Origin: Microbacteriaceae bacterium
Lineage (GTDB): Bacteria > Actinomycetota > Actinomycetes > Actinomycetales > Microbacteriaceae
Direction: 5' to 3'
Assembly (NCBI GenBank): GCA_947486475.1
Contig: CANKTR010000005.1
Coordinates: 1 to 64,000, forward strand
DNA length: 64,000 nt
Shown here piece by piece: positions 27,283 to 36,780 of this stretch; the first letter of the stretch is position 1; every line of letters starts with the position of its first letter. The position numbers were made by a program, and so were the translations under genes. A model generated the notes under the pieces. It had not been told where the DNA came from, did not search any database, and saw only the letters and a list, made by a program, of their open reading frames with translations.

Positions 27283-28320
27283 GTGACCCTTTCGGATCTA
27301 ACCGAACACGAACTCGAGCCAATTCGAGAGGCGTTGGCCAACGGCATCACGGTCGAATCGAGCGGTTCGACAGCGCGACCGAAACGAGTGCACCTCTCGG
27401 GCTCGGCTCTGGTCGCCTCGGCCCGAGCCACCGCCGGTGAAATCGGAGAGGGCGGGTGGGTTCTCGCCCTTCCGCTGACGTACATCGCGGGAATCATGGT
27501 TGTCGTTCGATCCCTCGTCACCGAAACCCCGCTTGTCGATGCCCGCCGCGAGCCGTTCGATGCCCGCGAATTCACGACGGTGGCTGCCAGCCTCGCTGAC
27601 GGGATGTGGTTCACGGCACTGGTCCCCGCGCAGCTGGTTCGACTGGTGGATTTCGCCGAACGAGACACCAGCGCCCGCGACGCGCTCCGACGCTTTTCTC
27701 GAATCCTGGTGGGCGGCCAAGCAATCCCCGACGGGCTCATTGACCGCGCGACCGCTCTGGGCGTTCGCGTCACCACGACCTACGGTTCAGCCGAGACGGC
27801 TGGCGGCGTCGTCTACGACGGTCGACCCATCGGAGACACTCGCGTTCGCATCGCCGAGGACGGTCGCGTGATCATCGCCACGTCAAGCCTCGCCGACGGG
27901 TATGTCGGTGACGATGAACTCACCGCGACGAGCTTTCGGGCCGAAGACGGAACGCGCTGGTGGCACACCACCGATGTCGGAGAGTTGACGGGCGGCGAAC
28001 TGGCAATTCTCGGACGAATGGACGACATCATCATTACGGGCGGAATCAAGGTCTCGCTCGGGGACATCGACCGCGTGCTCGAATCCGCAGGCGTAGATGC
28101 CGTTGCGAGCTGGTTCGCCGACGAAACGTGGGGACAGGTTCCCGCACTTGTGTCGACGTCCGACCTCGACCCAGAGGTCGTGCGCGACCTCATCGAACGG
28201 GAGTTATCAAAAGCGGCCCGCCCGTATCGATTCGTCACGGTGTCGGAACTGCCGCGATTGTCATCGGGAAAAATCGATCGACGCGCGTTACAGGAACTCG
28301 TCGCGAAGGACGAATCGTAG
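27283..28320 (+). CDS. menE: o-succinylbenzoate-CoA ligase
   Basis: A 345-residue, short member of the AMP-binding family that activates o-succinylbenzoate to its CoA ester. The P-loop SSGSTARPK is near residue 26, TTYGSAETAGG (A5) near residue 165 and the C-terminal Lys motif SSGKIDRRAL (A10) near residue 327. The N-terminal region is shorter than in standard MenE (about 450-490 residues), as usual in actinobacteria. GTG start right after menB. Confidence 0.92.
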   Translation: MTLSDLTEHELEPIREALANGITVESSGSTARPKRVHLSGSALVASARATAGEIGEGGWVLALPLTYIAGIMVVVRSLVTETPLVDARREPFDAREFTTVAASLADGMWFTALVPAQLVRLVDFAERDTSARDALRRFSRILVGGQAIPDGLIDRATALGVRVTTTYGSAETAGGVVYDGRPIGDTRVRIAEDGRVIIATSSLADGYVGDDELTATSFRAEDGTRWWHTTDVGELTGGELAILGRMDDIIITGGIKVSLGDIDRVLESAGVDAVASWFADETWGQVPALVSTSDLDPEVVRDLIERELSKAARPYRFVTVSELPRLSSGKIDRRALQELVAKDES

Positions 28321-28323
28321 AAT
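28318..28323 (+). promoter_or_regulatory. leaderless -10 box of menA, overlapping the menE stop
   Basis: TAGAAT, 6 nt, then ATG at 28330. The first three bases are also the menE stop codon. Confidence 0.5.
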
Positions 28324-28329
28324 TAGCCC

Positions 28330-29337
28330 ATGGCATCTCGCACCTCGAAAAAGAAACGTCCGTCCGGTAACCGAAGCGGTCGACCCGGCACTCAGAAAAT
28401 CGTCGCGCACGGCGGCGCACAGGTTCAGGCCGCCGTTCGTCCCGCGAAGTTCGGCGATTGGGTGTCCGCAGTCCGCCCCGCGACGCTCGGGCTCGGATTC
28501 GCGCCGGTGCTGTTGGGGTGGGGTGTTGCAATCCTGCAGTTCCTGGTCGACGACATCAACCCCTGGGATATCCTGCCTCTGTCGGTCGTCGCCCTCTGTT
28601 TCGTCGTCGCGCTCGCCCTGCAAATCGGCGTGAACTTTGCCAACGACTATTCCGACGGTATTCGCGGAACGGACGCCCACCGCGTCGGACCCACCCGGCT
28701 CACGGCATCCGGGGCGGCTCCCGCCAAACAGGTTCGACTCGTTGCTTTCATCTTTTTCGGCGTTGCCGCGCTCGCGGGGGTCGGAATCACCGTCCTCACG
28801 CAGATCTGGTGGCTACCGGCAGTCGGCGCCGCCGCCATCGCCGCCGCCTGGTTCTACACGGGCGGAAAAAAGCCCTACGGGTACTCGGGCCTCGGCGAAA
28901 TCGTGGTCTTCATCTTCTTTGGACTTGTCGCGACCACGGGGACCGCGTTCCTTCTCGTGCAGGCGGTCTGGATCGACAGCATCCTCGCCGGCGTCGCGAT
29001 GGGACTGTTCTCGATGGCGGTTCTGCACATCAACAACGTGCGCGACCGTGCCACCGACATCGCCGCGGGCAAGCGGACGTTCGCAACCCGGATTCCGCTC
29101 TGGCTCGGTCGTGTCTTCTACACGCTTCTCGTTCTCGCACCGTTCGGAATTCTCGTCTACTTCTCGCTGATCCTGATCTCGGCGGGTTGGACATTCTTCG
29201 CGTTGTTTATCGCCGCCCCCGCGTTGCTCATCACCTGGACGGCGACGACGGCGCGTGAGTACGTTCTCGTGCTGAAACTGACGGTGTGGACGTGCCTCGC
29301 CTATGCGGTGTTGCTTGCGTACTCGTTTGTCTTTTAG
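28330..29337 (+). CDS. menA: 1,4-dihydroxy-2-naphthoate polyprenyltransferase
   Basis: A 335-residue UbiA-family membrane enzyme attaching the prenyl tail to DHNA. A basic N-terminus is followed by eight or nine hydrophobic segments. The first Asp-rich motif is NFANDYSDGIRGTD near residue 102 and the second is around NNVRDRATDIAAGK near residue 237. Its stop abuts that of convergent sdaA. Confidence 0.94.
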   Translation: MASRTSKKKRPSGNRSGRPGTQKIVAHGGAQVQAAVRPAKFGDWVSAVRPATLGLGFAPVLLGWGVAILQFLVDDINPWDILPLSVVALCFVVALALQIGVNFANDYSDGIRGTDAHRVGPTRLTASGAAPAKQVRLVAFIFFGVAALAGVGITVLTQIWWLPAVGAAAIAAAWFYTGGKKPYGYSGLGEIVVFIFFGLVATTGTAFLLVQAVWIDSILAGVAMGLFSMAVLHINNVRDRATDIAAGKRTFATRIPLWLGRVFYTLLVLAPFGILVYFSLILISAGWTFFALFIAAPALLITWTATTAREYVLVLKLTVWTCLAYAVLLAYSFVF

Positions 29338-30708
29338 TTAGCACTCGACGACATTGACGGCGAGACCGCCCGTCGACGTTTCCTTGTACTTGTTCGACAT
29401 ATCGAGTCCCGTTTGGCGCATCGTCTCGATGACGGTATCGAGCGAGATCTTGTGCGAGCCGTCACCGGCTAGCGCCAGACGCACGGCGGCGACAGCGGTT
29501 CCCGCCGCGATCGCGTTGCGCTCGATGCATGGCATCTGAACGAGCCCGCCGACCGGATCACAGGTCAACCCGAGGTTGTGTTCCATCGCGATTTCGGCGG
29601 CATTCTCGATCTGACGTGGAGTGCCACCAAGAATCGCGGCGAGCCCCGCGGCGGCCATCGAACAGGCCGAGCCGACCTCGCCCTGACAACCCGCCTCGGC
29701 ACCCGAGATGCTCGCGTTGCGCTTGTAGAGCGTGCCGATGGCACCGGCGGTCAACAGGAAATCCCGTTCGATGATCAATCGGTCAATTTTTTTGAATCGC
29801 TCGGCGTAATAACCAACGGCGGGAATGATCCCCGCTGCGCCATTCGTCGGGGCGGTTACGACCCGCATCCCGGCAGCGTTCTCTTCGTTCACGGCAATGG
29901 CGAATGCCTGCAACCATTCGTTGGCAAATTCGGTCGGGGCCTCCGCGGTCTGCTGTGCCTCAAGGTGGCGCGCGAGTCCGGCCGCACGGCGTTGAACATT
30001 CAGGTGGCCGGGCAGCATTCCGTCGTGAACCAGCCCCGACTCGACGCAGTTCGTCATGACGGTCCAAATATCGGTGAGGCGTGCGTCAACAACCTCGACA
30101 CCGTAAATCGCGACGGCATTGGCATGCGCCATATCGGCGATGCTCATTCCGGTTGAATCGCACAACTCGATGAGTTCGTCGCCGTTGTCGAAAGGATACG
30201 GCAACGTCGTGTCGGTGAGCGGAGCAGGTTGTCCGATCTCGTCGTCCGACTCGACAAATCCGCCACCGACCGAGAAAAAGGTTCGCGAAAAGACGGGCTC
30301 GCCGTCCGAGCCAAGCGCGGCGTAGGTCATGGCATTTGAATGTTGTGGGAGGCGTGTCATGGGTCGAAGTTCGATGTCCGCTGCATCGAATGGGAGTTCG
30401 CGTCCCGCGACGAGGATTCGTCCCGATGTGACAGCGCCATCCCACGCGGTCGACACCGAAACGGGGTCGCAGGTTTCGGGGGCGGCACCTTCGAGTCCGG
30501 CGATGATGGCGTTTGTCGTGCCGTGCCCCACCCCGGTGGCACCGAGTGACCCAAACAGAGACACGCGAATCCGCGCCGTGGAATCGAGCTGGCTGGCTTC
30601 TGTCAGTTCACTGACGAATCGGCGGGCGGCGCGCATCGGTCCAACCGTGTGCGAACTCGAGGGGCCAACGCCGACGGTGAAGAGGTCGAGTGCGGTGAGA
30701 ATACTCAC
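29338..30708 (-). CDS. sdaA: L-serine ammonia-lyase, iron-sulfur, single chain
   Basis: A 456-residue enzyme converting L-serine to pyruvate and ammonia. The N-terminal beta domain starts FTVGVGPSSSHTVGPMRAA. The C-terminal alpha domain has cysteines suited to the [4Fe-4S] cluster in SGAEAGCQGEVGSACSMAA near residue 340 and GLTCDPVGG near residue 385. I favour GTG at 30708 (GGAA upstream); the frame extends to a TTG at 30720. It lies directly after the permease terminator, so some read-through transcription is possible. Confidence 0.93.
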   Translation of the reverse strand: MSILTALDLFTVGVGPSSSHTVGPMRAARRFVSELTEASQLDSTARIRVSLFGSLGATGVGHGTTNAIIAGLEGAAPETCDPVSVSTAWDGAVTSGRILVAGRELPFDAADIELRPMTRLPQHSNAMTYAALGSDGEPVFSRTFFSVGGGFVESDDEIGQPAPLTDTTLPYPFDNGDELIELCDSTGMSIADMAHANAVAIYGVEVVDARLTDIWTVMTNCVESGLVHDGMLPGHLNVQRRAAGLARHLEAQQTAEAPTEFANEWLQAFAIAVNEENAAGMRVVTAPTNGAAGIIPAVGYYAERFKKIDRLIIERDFLLTAGAIGTLYKRNASISGAEAGCQGEVGSACSMAAAGLAAILGGTPRQIENAAEIAMEHNLGLTCDPVGGLVQMPCIERNAIAAGTAVAAVRLALAGDGSHKISLDTVIETMRQTGLDMSNKYKETSTGGLAVNVVEC

Positions 30709-30730
30709 GATGGGTTCCAACTAACTGTGA

Positions 30731-30773
30731 GAGAAAAGGCGCCTGTGAGCCGACGTATCGACCCACAGGCGCC
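30731..30773 (-). terminator. intrinsic terminator of the amine permease
   Basis: On the minus strand GGCGCCTGTG and CACAGGCGCC form a perfect 10-bp stem with a 16-nt loop, followed by TTTTCTC. It starts 9 bases after the permease stop. Confidence 0.85.
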
Positions 30774-30781
30774 CGAGGTTG

Positions 30782-32272
30782 TTACTTGTGTTCGCCGTGA
30801 ACCGAGTAGCGCTCTTCAGGAGACATTACGAGGTTGTGACGACCGACCAGCGCGAAGTAGGCCAAGAAGACCACGTACACGACGATGATCGCTTGAATCG
30901 CGGGCAGGAACGTCGGGTTCAACAGGAATCCGACGAACGCGAGTGCGGCGATCAGTGCGGCGACTGATGCCCCACCGACACCCCACGGCGAGCGATACGG
31001 ACGCTCGAGGTTGGGGTATTTGACGCGCAGGATGATGAACGACAGCATTTGCATGATGTAGGCCAGCATGGCGCCCCACACGGCGATGTTGAGGATGATC
31101 GCACCAGCGACGGTTCCCATTCCCTCGGGGTCGTTCGCGACGGCCCAGTCGAGGTAGACGAGCGCGACGAGACCGATGACGCCACCAACGGTGAGTGCAA
31201 GCCACGGAGTCTTGTTCTTGCCCGTGACGGACAGTCCCTTGAAGTAGTAGCCAGCACGCGACAGCGAATACATGTTGCGACCGTAGGCGAACATGATTCC
31301 CTGGAGCGACGCGAGCAGACCGATCAGCGCGAAGATACCGAGAACGGCAGCCCAACCGTCGCCCAGAACGGCACGGAAGCCGTCGAGGAGAGGTTCGCCC
31401 GCAGCACCCGTTGCCTCAGCACCGAGGATTCCGGTGTTGATGAACATGACGAGAAGGCCGGTGACGATGAGGGTTCCACGTGCCCAGAAACCGGCGCGAG
31501 GGATGTCCTGCGACGGGTTGTGGGCTTCTTCCGCAGCGAGCGGGAGTTCTTCGATTCCGAGGAACAGCCACACGCCGAAGGGGATTGCGAAGAGAATGCC
31601 CATGAAGCCGTTGGGAAGGAACCAGCTCGAACCAGCGACAGCCGGGTCGGCGGGGATGTTCCACAGGCTTGTCCAGTCGATCTGACCCGACGCGAGAACA
31701 ATCACCGAGAAGAGCACGATGATTGCGAGCGAGATGATCGACACCACGATCGAGAACTGGAACGAGATGGCCGAACCGAGCGAGTTGAGACCGACGAACG
31801 CCGCGTAGAGCACGACGTACCAGATCCACATGTTTCCGGTGAGGTCGAGGCTCAGAAGTTCAGTCGTCACACCGTTGAGGTAGGCCGCCGAGAAGAACAC
31901 GACGACCGCGGTCGTTGCGACGTACTCGATGGTCTCGGCGAGACCCGTGACGAATCCACCCCACGGTCCCATCGCTTTTCGGGCGAATGAGTAAGCACCA
32001 CCCGAGTGGGGCATCGCGGCCGACATTTCACCGATGGCGAACATGAGGCCGTAGTACATGACCACGAGGATGAGGAAGGCGACGAGCAGACCGCCGAAGC
32101 CGCCTGCTGCTACTCCGAAGTTCCAGCCCGAGAAGTCACCCGAGATGACCGCGGCTATGGCGAGACCCCAGAGGCCCCACACGCCGGCGGATCGAGTGAG
32201 CTGGCGCTTCTCGAAATAGTCCTTGCTTTGCTCGGTGTAGGAAACTCCCGAGACTTTCAATTTGTCAGACAT
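30782..32272 (-). CDS. APC-family amine permease, probably ethanolamine permease
   Basis: A 496-residue transporter with about twelve hydrophobic segments. The N-terminal segment has the APC-type SGDFSGWNFG break near residue 45 and AMPHSGGAYSFARKAMGPWGGF near residue 85. Similarity is closest to ethanolamine permease-type members (long SGDFSGWN region, IEELPLAAEEAHNP loop). Substrate is inferred, and strengthened by divergence from a gamma-glutamyl-ligase operon that lacks a putrescine oxidase. A ribosome site GGAAAGGA precedes the ATG. Confidence 0.85.
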   Translation of the reverse strand: MSDKLKVSGVSYTEQSKDYFEKRQLTRSAGVWGLWGLAIAAVISGDFSGWNFGVAAGGFGGLLVAFLILVVMYYGLMFAIGEMSAAMPHSGGAYSFARKAMGPWGGFVTGLAETIEYVATTAVVVFFSAAYLNGVTTELLSLDLTGNMWIWYVVLYAAFVGLNSLGSAISFQFSIVVSIISLAIIVLFSVIVLASGQIDWTSLWNIPADPAVAGSSWFLPNGFMGILFAIPFGVWLFLGIEELPLAAEEAHNPSQDIPRAGFWARGTLIVTGLLVMFINTGILGAEATGAAGEPLLDGFRAVLGDGWAAVLGIFALIGLLASLQGIMFAYGRNMYSLSRAGYYFKGLSVTGKNKTPWLALTVGGVIGLVALVYLDWAVANDPEGMGTVAGAIILNIAVWGAMLAYIMQMLSFIILRVKYPNLERPYRSPWGVGGASVAALIAALAFVGFLLNPTFLPAIQAIIVVYVVFLAYFALVGRHNLVMSPEERYSVHGEHK

Positions 32273-32456
32273 ACGACTGTGTAGTCCTTTCCCGTCGCGG
32301 GAACTTTCGCACCCACGACATTGTGTTGGCTAGGTAGTTGTGAGCATAGGGGAAACTGCACCCGAAAATCCAACCTTTAGCGGAAAAATTTTTGGGATGT
32401 TGATTCGTGGTGCTCATTGCGTCGGGTTGTCCTGTCCACGGAAAATGGCAGGTAAG

Positions 32457-32495
32457 TTGACAAACACCCGTCACCTGGTGTTTTCTAAAGGTGAC
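32457..32495 (+). promoter_or_regulatory. promoter and interleaved operators of the gamma-glutamyl operon
   Basis: TTGACA (32457-32462) is a -35 candidate. Two overlapping inverted repeats follow: AAACACC (32462-32468) with GGTGTTT (32477-32483), and GTCACCT (32470-32476) with AGGTGAC (32489-32495). They would cover the core promoter and are good candidate sites for the GntR regulator at 36781. The rest of the 254-bp divergent gap holds an AAAAATTTTT tract near 32390 and no gene. Confidence 0.45.
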
Positions 32496-32526
32496 AAATC
32501 CAACCTCAACGAAGAGGAAACACACC

Positions 32527-33894
32527 ATGGCTCAACGCACCGGCATGCTCACTGTCCCTGAACTGCAGAAACTTGTGGACAGTGGCGACATCGACACGGT
32601 CATCATCTCGTTCACCGACATGCAGGGTCGCCTTGTCGGCAAGAGAATGTCGGCGAGGCTTTTCGTCGAGGACGCCATCGAACACGGTGCCGAGTGCTGC
32701 AACTACCTGCTCGCCGTCGACGTCGAGAACAACACGGTGCCGGGTTACGAATTCTCGTCGTGGGAAAAGGGCTACAACGACATGGCGATGATCCCGGACA
32801 TGTCCACCCTGCGACTCGTTCCGTGGATCCCGCACACCGCGATGGTGATCGCCGATCTTCAGACAACTGACCACGTGCCGGTGCCGATTGCCCCCCGCTC
32901 GTTACTCAATGCACAGATCGATCGCCTCGCGAAGATGGACCTGGTCCCCTACGTCGGTACCGAGCTCGAATTCATTGTGTTTGACGATTCGTTCCGTGAC
33001 GCGTGGGCAAAGGGGTACGACAACCTGCGACCGTCCACCGACTACAACGTCGACTACGACCTTCTCGCGAGCAACCGTGTGGAACCACTGCTGCACGACA
33101 TTCGGGTGAGCATGGACAAGGCCGGTTTGTATTGCGAAGGCGTCAAGGGCGAGTGCAACCTCGGTCAACAAGAAATCGCGTTCCGTTACGACACCGCGTT
33201 AATAACGTGCGACAACCACTCCGTGTATAAGAGCGGCGCCAAGATGATCGCGGACAACCACGGTAAGTCGTTGACGTTCATGGCCAAGTTCAACGAGCGC
33301 GAAGGCAACTCGTGCCACATCCACATCTCGTTCCGCGACTCCAAAGGCACCCCCGTATTCGCGGATGAGAAAGCCGAAAACGGAATGTCGGACATGTTCC
33401 GTCACTTCCTTGCCGGGCAGATCGCACTCATGCGTGAGTTCACGCTCTTGTTCGCTCCCAACATCAATTCCTACAAGCGGTTCGCGTTCGGTTCGTTTGC
33501 ACCGACCGCTATCGCGTGGGGTCACGACAACCGAACTCTCTCGCTGCGTGTTGTCGGTCACGGCCACGGCATGCGCGTCGAGCACCGTGTCCCCGGAGGC
33601 GACGTGAACCAGTACCTCGCCGTCGCCGGACTCATTGCTGCGGGAATCCACGGCATCGAGAACAAGTTGGAACTCGAAGACCAGACGCGCGGTAACGGAT
33701 ACGAGGCGGACAAGCCCCACGTGCCGACCACGCTGCACGAAGCGGCTGACCTGTTCGAGAACAGCACAGCGGCCCGCGCGATTTTTGGTGACGAGGTCGT
33801 CAACCACCTCGTCAACGCCGCCCGCATCGAAATTCGCGCGTTCGACGGCGCCATCACCGATTGGGAGCGTGTTCGCGGTTTTGAACGCCTCTAG
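32527..33894 (+). CDS. glutamine synthetase-like gamma-glutamylamide ligase
   Basis: A 455-residue glutamine-synthetase-fold protein. It keeps the ATP and metal core: GTELEFIVFD near residue 140, VKGECNLGQQEIAFRYD near residue 206, NSCHIHISF near 261, and the glutamate-site arginines in GHGHGMRVEHRVPGGDVNQYLA near 350. It lacks the adenylylation-loop signature of GlnA and resembles PuuA/GlnA3/GlnA4-type enzymes that join glutamate to an amine. Context suggests ethanolamine as acceptor. ATG at 32527 with ribosome site GAAGAGGAAA. Confidence 0.88.
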   Translation: MAQRTGMLTVPELQKLVDSGDIDTVIISFTDMQGRLVGKRMSARLFVEDAIEHGAECCNYLLAVDVENNTVPGYEFSSWEKGYNDMAMIPDMSTLRLVPWIPHTAMVIADLQTTDHVPVPIAPRSLLNAQIDRLAKMDLVPYVGTELEFIVFDDSFRDAWAKGYDNLRPSTDYNVDYDLLASNRVEPLLHDIRVSMDKAGLYCEGVKGECNLGQQEIAFRYDTALITCDNHSVYKSGAKMIADNHGKSLTFMAKFNEREGNSCHIHISFRDSKGTPVFADEKAENGMSDMFRHFLAGQIALMREFTLLFAPNINSYKRFAFGSFAPTAIAWGHDNRTLSLRVVGHGHGMRVEHRVPGGDVNQYLAVAGLIAAGIHGIENKLELEDQTRGNGYEADKPHVPTTLHEAADLFENSTAARAIFGDEVVNHLVNAARIEIRAFDGAITDWERVRGFERL

Positions 33895-34615
33895 TCAACC
33901 CGTCATCGGCATCACGACGTACCGTCAACAAGCGAAGACGGGCGTGTGGGATGTGGACGCGGCGTTCCTGCATTCGGGTTACCTCGATAGCGTGACGCGC
34001 GCCGGAGGACTCGCCGTGTTGTTGCCGCCACAACCCGCCTCGATGGACATCGCAGACCGAGTTCTGGACGGTGTCGACGGCCTGGTGTTCGCCGGCGGAC
34101 GGGATATCAACACCGAACGCTACGACCAGGAATCGGGCGAACACACCGACCAGCCCGATCTGCGCCGTGACGAGTGGGAGTTCACGCTGGTGAATGCGGC
34201 CCTTCGTCGGGAATTGCCCGTCCTTTTCATTTGCCGTGGTGCTCAAGTTCTCAATGTCTATCGCGGTGGCACTCTGTTCCAACACCTTCCGGATGTCATT
34301 GGAAAGAACGACTACCAGCGTGGAGAGGCCCTTCTGACCGAAATGGAAATGACGGTGTCGCCGGGCTCGACGCTTGAGTCCATCGTCGGGTCCTCGGTGA
34401 CCGGGATGGTCTATCACCACCAAGCAATCGATGCGATTGGCTCCGGCTTAACGGTCACCGCTCGCACCGCGGACGACGTTGTCGAAGCGATCGAGATTGA
34501 TGATTATCCGTTCGGCGTCGGGGTCCAGTGGCACCCCGAGGTCACGTCAGAAAAGGACGGACGACTTTTCGATGCGCTCATATCCGCAGCGCGCACACAG
34601 AGGAGCAACGCATGA
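33869..34615 (+). CDS. gamma-glutamyl amidohydrolase, class I glutamine amidotransferase-like (PuuD type)
   Basis: A 248-residue peptidase C26-type hydrolase. The nucleophile Cys is in FICRGAQVLNV near residue 122, and the His-Glu pair is in WHPEVTSEKDG near residue 225. The product should release glutamate from a gamma-glutamyl intermediate. GTG at 33869 follows GGGAG and overlaps the ligase gene by 26 nt; a TTG at 33881 is an alternative. The stop overlaps the dehydrogenase start. Confidence 0.87.
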   Translation: MFAVLNASSQPVIGITTYRQQAKTGVWDVDAAFLHSGYLDSVTRAGGLAVLLPPQPASMDIADRVLDGVDGLVFAGGRDINTERYDQESGEHTDQPDLRRDEWEFTLVNAALRRELPVLFICRGAQVLNVYRGGTLFQHLPDVIGKNDYQRGEALLTEMEMTVSPGSTLESIVGSSVTGMVYHHQAIDAIGSGLTVTARTADDVVEAIEIDDYPFGVGVQWHPEVTSEKDGRLFDALISAARTQRSNA

Positions 34616-35967
34616 GTTACACGATCATCAATCCCGCCACCGGCGAAGAGATGGAGACGGTCGACCACGTCACCGTCGACGAAACCGACGAGGCGATTGC
34701 GCGCGCCGGGCAGGCCCAGCGGAAGTGGGCGGCTCTCGCCCCCGCCGAGCGCGCGGAGGCTCTTCGCGCTTTCGCGAGGACCGTTGAGGCCGACATCGAG
34801 ACCCTCGCCCAGATCGAGGTGCGCAATTCGGGACACCCCATCGGCCAAGCCCGCTGGGAAGCGACGCACGTGCGAAACGTGCTCGACTATTACTCGGCGG
34901 CCCCCGAGCGAATGCTGGGCAAGCAGATTCCCGTTGCCGGCGGAATCGACATCACCTTCAACGAGCCTCTCGGGGTTGTCGGAATCATCACTCCGTGGAA
35001 CTTCCCGATGACCATCGCGTCGTGGGGATTCGTTCCGGCGCTCGCCGCGGGAAACGCCGTCGTTCTTAAACCGGCGGAATGGACGCCTCTGTCGAGCCTT
35101 CGACTGGCAGAACTGGGCCGCGACGCCGGACTGCCAGACGGACTGTTCCAGGTGCTGGCCGGAAAAGGAAGCGTCGTCGGCGAACGGTTCATCACGAATC
35201 CCGATGTTCGCAAGATCGTGTTCACGGGGTCGACCGAGGTGGGCAAGAGCGTCATGCGCGGCGCGGCCGACCAGATCAAACGAGTGACACTTGAACTCGG
35301 CGGCAAAAGCGCGAACATCGTGTTTGCCGACGCCGACGTCGACAAGGCGGCCGCGACAGCACCGTATTCGGTGTTCGAAAACGCTGGCCAGGATTGCTGT
35401 GCGCGCAGCCGAATCCTCGTTCAGAAGTCGGCTCTCGACGAGTTCATGGAGAAGTTCGAAACCGCGGTCAAGGGGGTTGTCGTCGGCGACCCGACGAAGG
35501 ACGCGACCGAGGTCGGTCCATTGGTTCACGCGAAACAACTCGAATCGGTGAGCGCGTACTTGGACAAAGCCGACATCGCGTTCCGCGGAAGTGCGCCGGA
35601 AGGGCCGGGCAACTGGTTCGCTCCGACCGTGGCACTGTCCCGCGGGCTTGATGACCCGTGCATGACCGATGAGATCTTTGGGCCGATCGTCACCGTGCAC
35701 GCGTTCGACGACGAGGCTGACGCGATTGCCATCTCGAACGCGACGGAATTCGGGCTATCCGGGTCGATTTGGACCCGTGATGTGGGGCGCGCCATCCGCG
35801 TCTCACGAGCGGTCGAGAGCGGAAACCTCTCGGTGAACTCGCACTCGTCCGTTCGGTACAACACGCCGTTCGGCGGATTCAAGCAGTCGGGACTCGGACG
35901 CGAGCTCGGCCCCGACGCACCGCTTCACTTCACGGAAGAAAAAAACGTTTTCATTCCAGCGGACTAA
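34612..35967 (+). CDS. aldehyde dehydrogenase (NAD-dependent)
   Basis: A 451-residue ALDH-superfamily enzyme: PWNFPMTIASW near residue 127, the NAD-binding FTGSTEVGK near 205, the general base Glu in LELGGKSAN near 226, and the catalytic Cys in NAGQDCCARSR near 260. EIFGPIVTV near 355 completes the set. In this operon it would oxidise a gamma-glutamyl-aminoaldehyde. ATG overlaps the upstream stop (ATGA) with ribosome site AGAGGAG. Confidence 0.92.
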   Translation: MSYTIINPATGEEMETVDHVTVDETDEAIARAGQAQRKWAALAPAERAEALRAFARTVEADIETLAQIEVRNSGHPIGQARWEATHVRNVLDYYSAAPERMLGKQIPVAGGIDITFNEPLGVVGIITPWNFPMTIASWGFVPALAAGNAVVLKPAEWTPLSSLRLAELGRDAGLPDGLFQVLAGKGSVVGERFITNPDVRKIVFTGSTEVGKSVMRGAADQIKRVTLELGGKSANIVFADADVDKAAATAPYSVFENAGQDCCARSRILVQKSALDEFMEKFETAVKGVVVGDPTKDATEVGPLVHAKQLESVSAYLDKADIAFRGSAPEGPGNWFAPTVALSRGLDDPCMTDEIFGPIVTVHAFDDEADAIAISNATEFGLSGSIWTRDVGRAIRVSRAVESGNLSVNSHSSVRYNTPFGGFKQSGLGRELGPDAPLHFTEEKNVFIPAD

Positions 35968-35986
35968 TCCCCAGAAAGGAACAACC

Positions 35987-36775
35987 ATGTCCATTGACAA
36001 AATCGATCTCACCCAACGCCTCAAAGGCAAGGTCGCGGTCATCACCGGCGGCGCGAGCGGAATCGGTCTTGCGACCGCTGCGCGCATGCGTGCCGAAGGC
36101 GCAATCATCGTCATCGGCGACATGGACCCGAAATCGGGTACTGCGGCGGCCGAGGAACTCGACGGCACATTCATCCAGGTGAACGTTGCGGACGAGGACC
36201 AGGTCAACCACCTGTTTGACGAGACGGTTCGCCTGCACGGCCGCGTCGACATCGCATTCAACAATGCCGGCATCTCGCCGCCCGATGATGACTCAATCGA
36301 AACGACCGAACTACCCGCATGGCAGAAGGTGCAAGACGTGAACCTCAAGAGCGTGTACCTGTGCTGTCGCGCGGTACTGCGTCACATGACCAAACAGGGA
36401 AGCGGATCGATCATCAACACCGCGTCCTTCGTTGCGGTCTTGGGGAGCGCAACCAGCCAGATTTCGTACACCGCGAGCAAGGGTGGCGTTCTCGCCATGA
36501 GCCGTGAACTCGGCGTTCAGTTTGCTCGCCAGGGAATTCGCGTCAACGCGCTCTGCCCCGGACCGGTCAACACGCCGTTGTTGCAGGAGCTGTTCGCCAA
36601 GGACCCCGAGCGCGCGCAGCGTCGTCTCGTCCACATCCCCATCGGGCGGTTTGCCCGGCCGGAAGAACTCGCGGCGGCCGTGGCGTTCCTCGCGAGCGAC
36701 GACGCGTCGTTCATCACCGGCTCGACGTTCCTCGTCGATGGTGGAATTTCGGGCGCCTACGTCACTCCGGTCTAA
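35987..36775 (+). CDS. short-chain dehydrogenase/reductase
   Basis: A 262-residue classical SDR with the cofactor motif TGGASGIG near residue 18, NNAG near 90 and the catalytic YTASKGG near 162. It could oxidise the alcohol group of gamma-glutamylethanolamide to the aldehyde used by the upstream dehydrogenase; that step is inference from position. Ribosome site AGAAAGGAA precedes the ATG. Confidence 0.9.
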   Translation: MSIDKIDLTQRLKGKVAVITGGASGIGLATAARMRAEGAIIVIGDMDPKSGTAAAEELDGTFIQVNVADEDQVNHLFDETVRLHGRVDIAFNNAGISPPDDDSIETTELPAWQKVQDVNLKSVYLCCRAVLRHMTKQGSGSIINTASFVAVLGSATSQISYTASKGGVLAMSRELGVQFARQGIRVNALCPGPVNTPLLQELFAKDPERAQRRLVHIPIGRFARPEELAAAVAFLASDDASFITGSTFLVDGGISGAYVTPV

Positions 36776-36780
36776 CCGCC

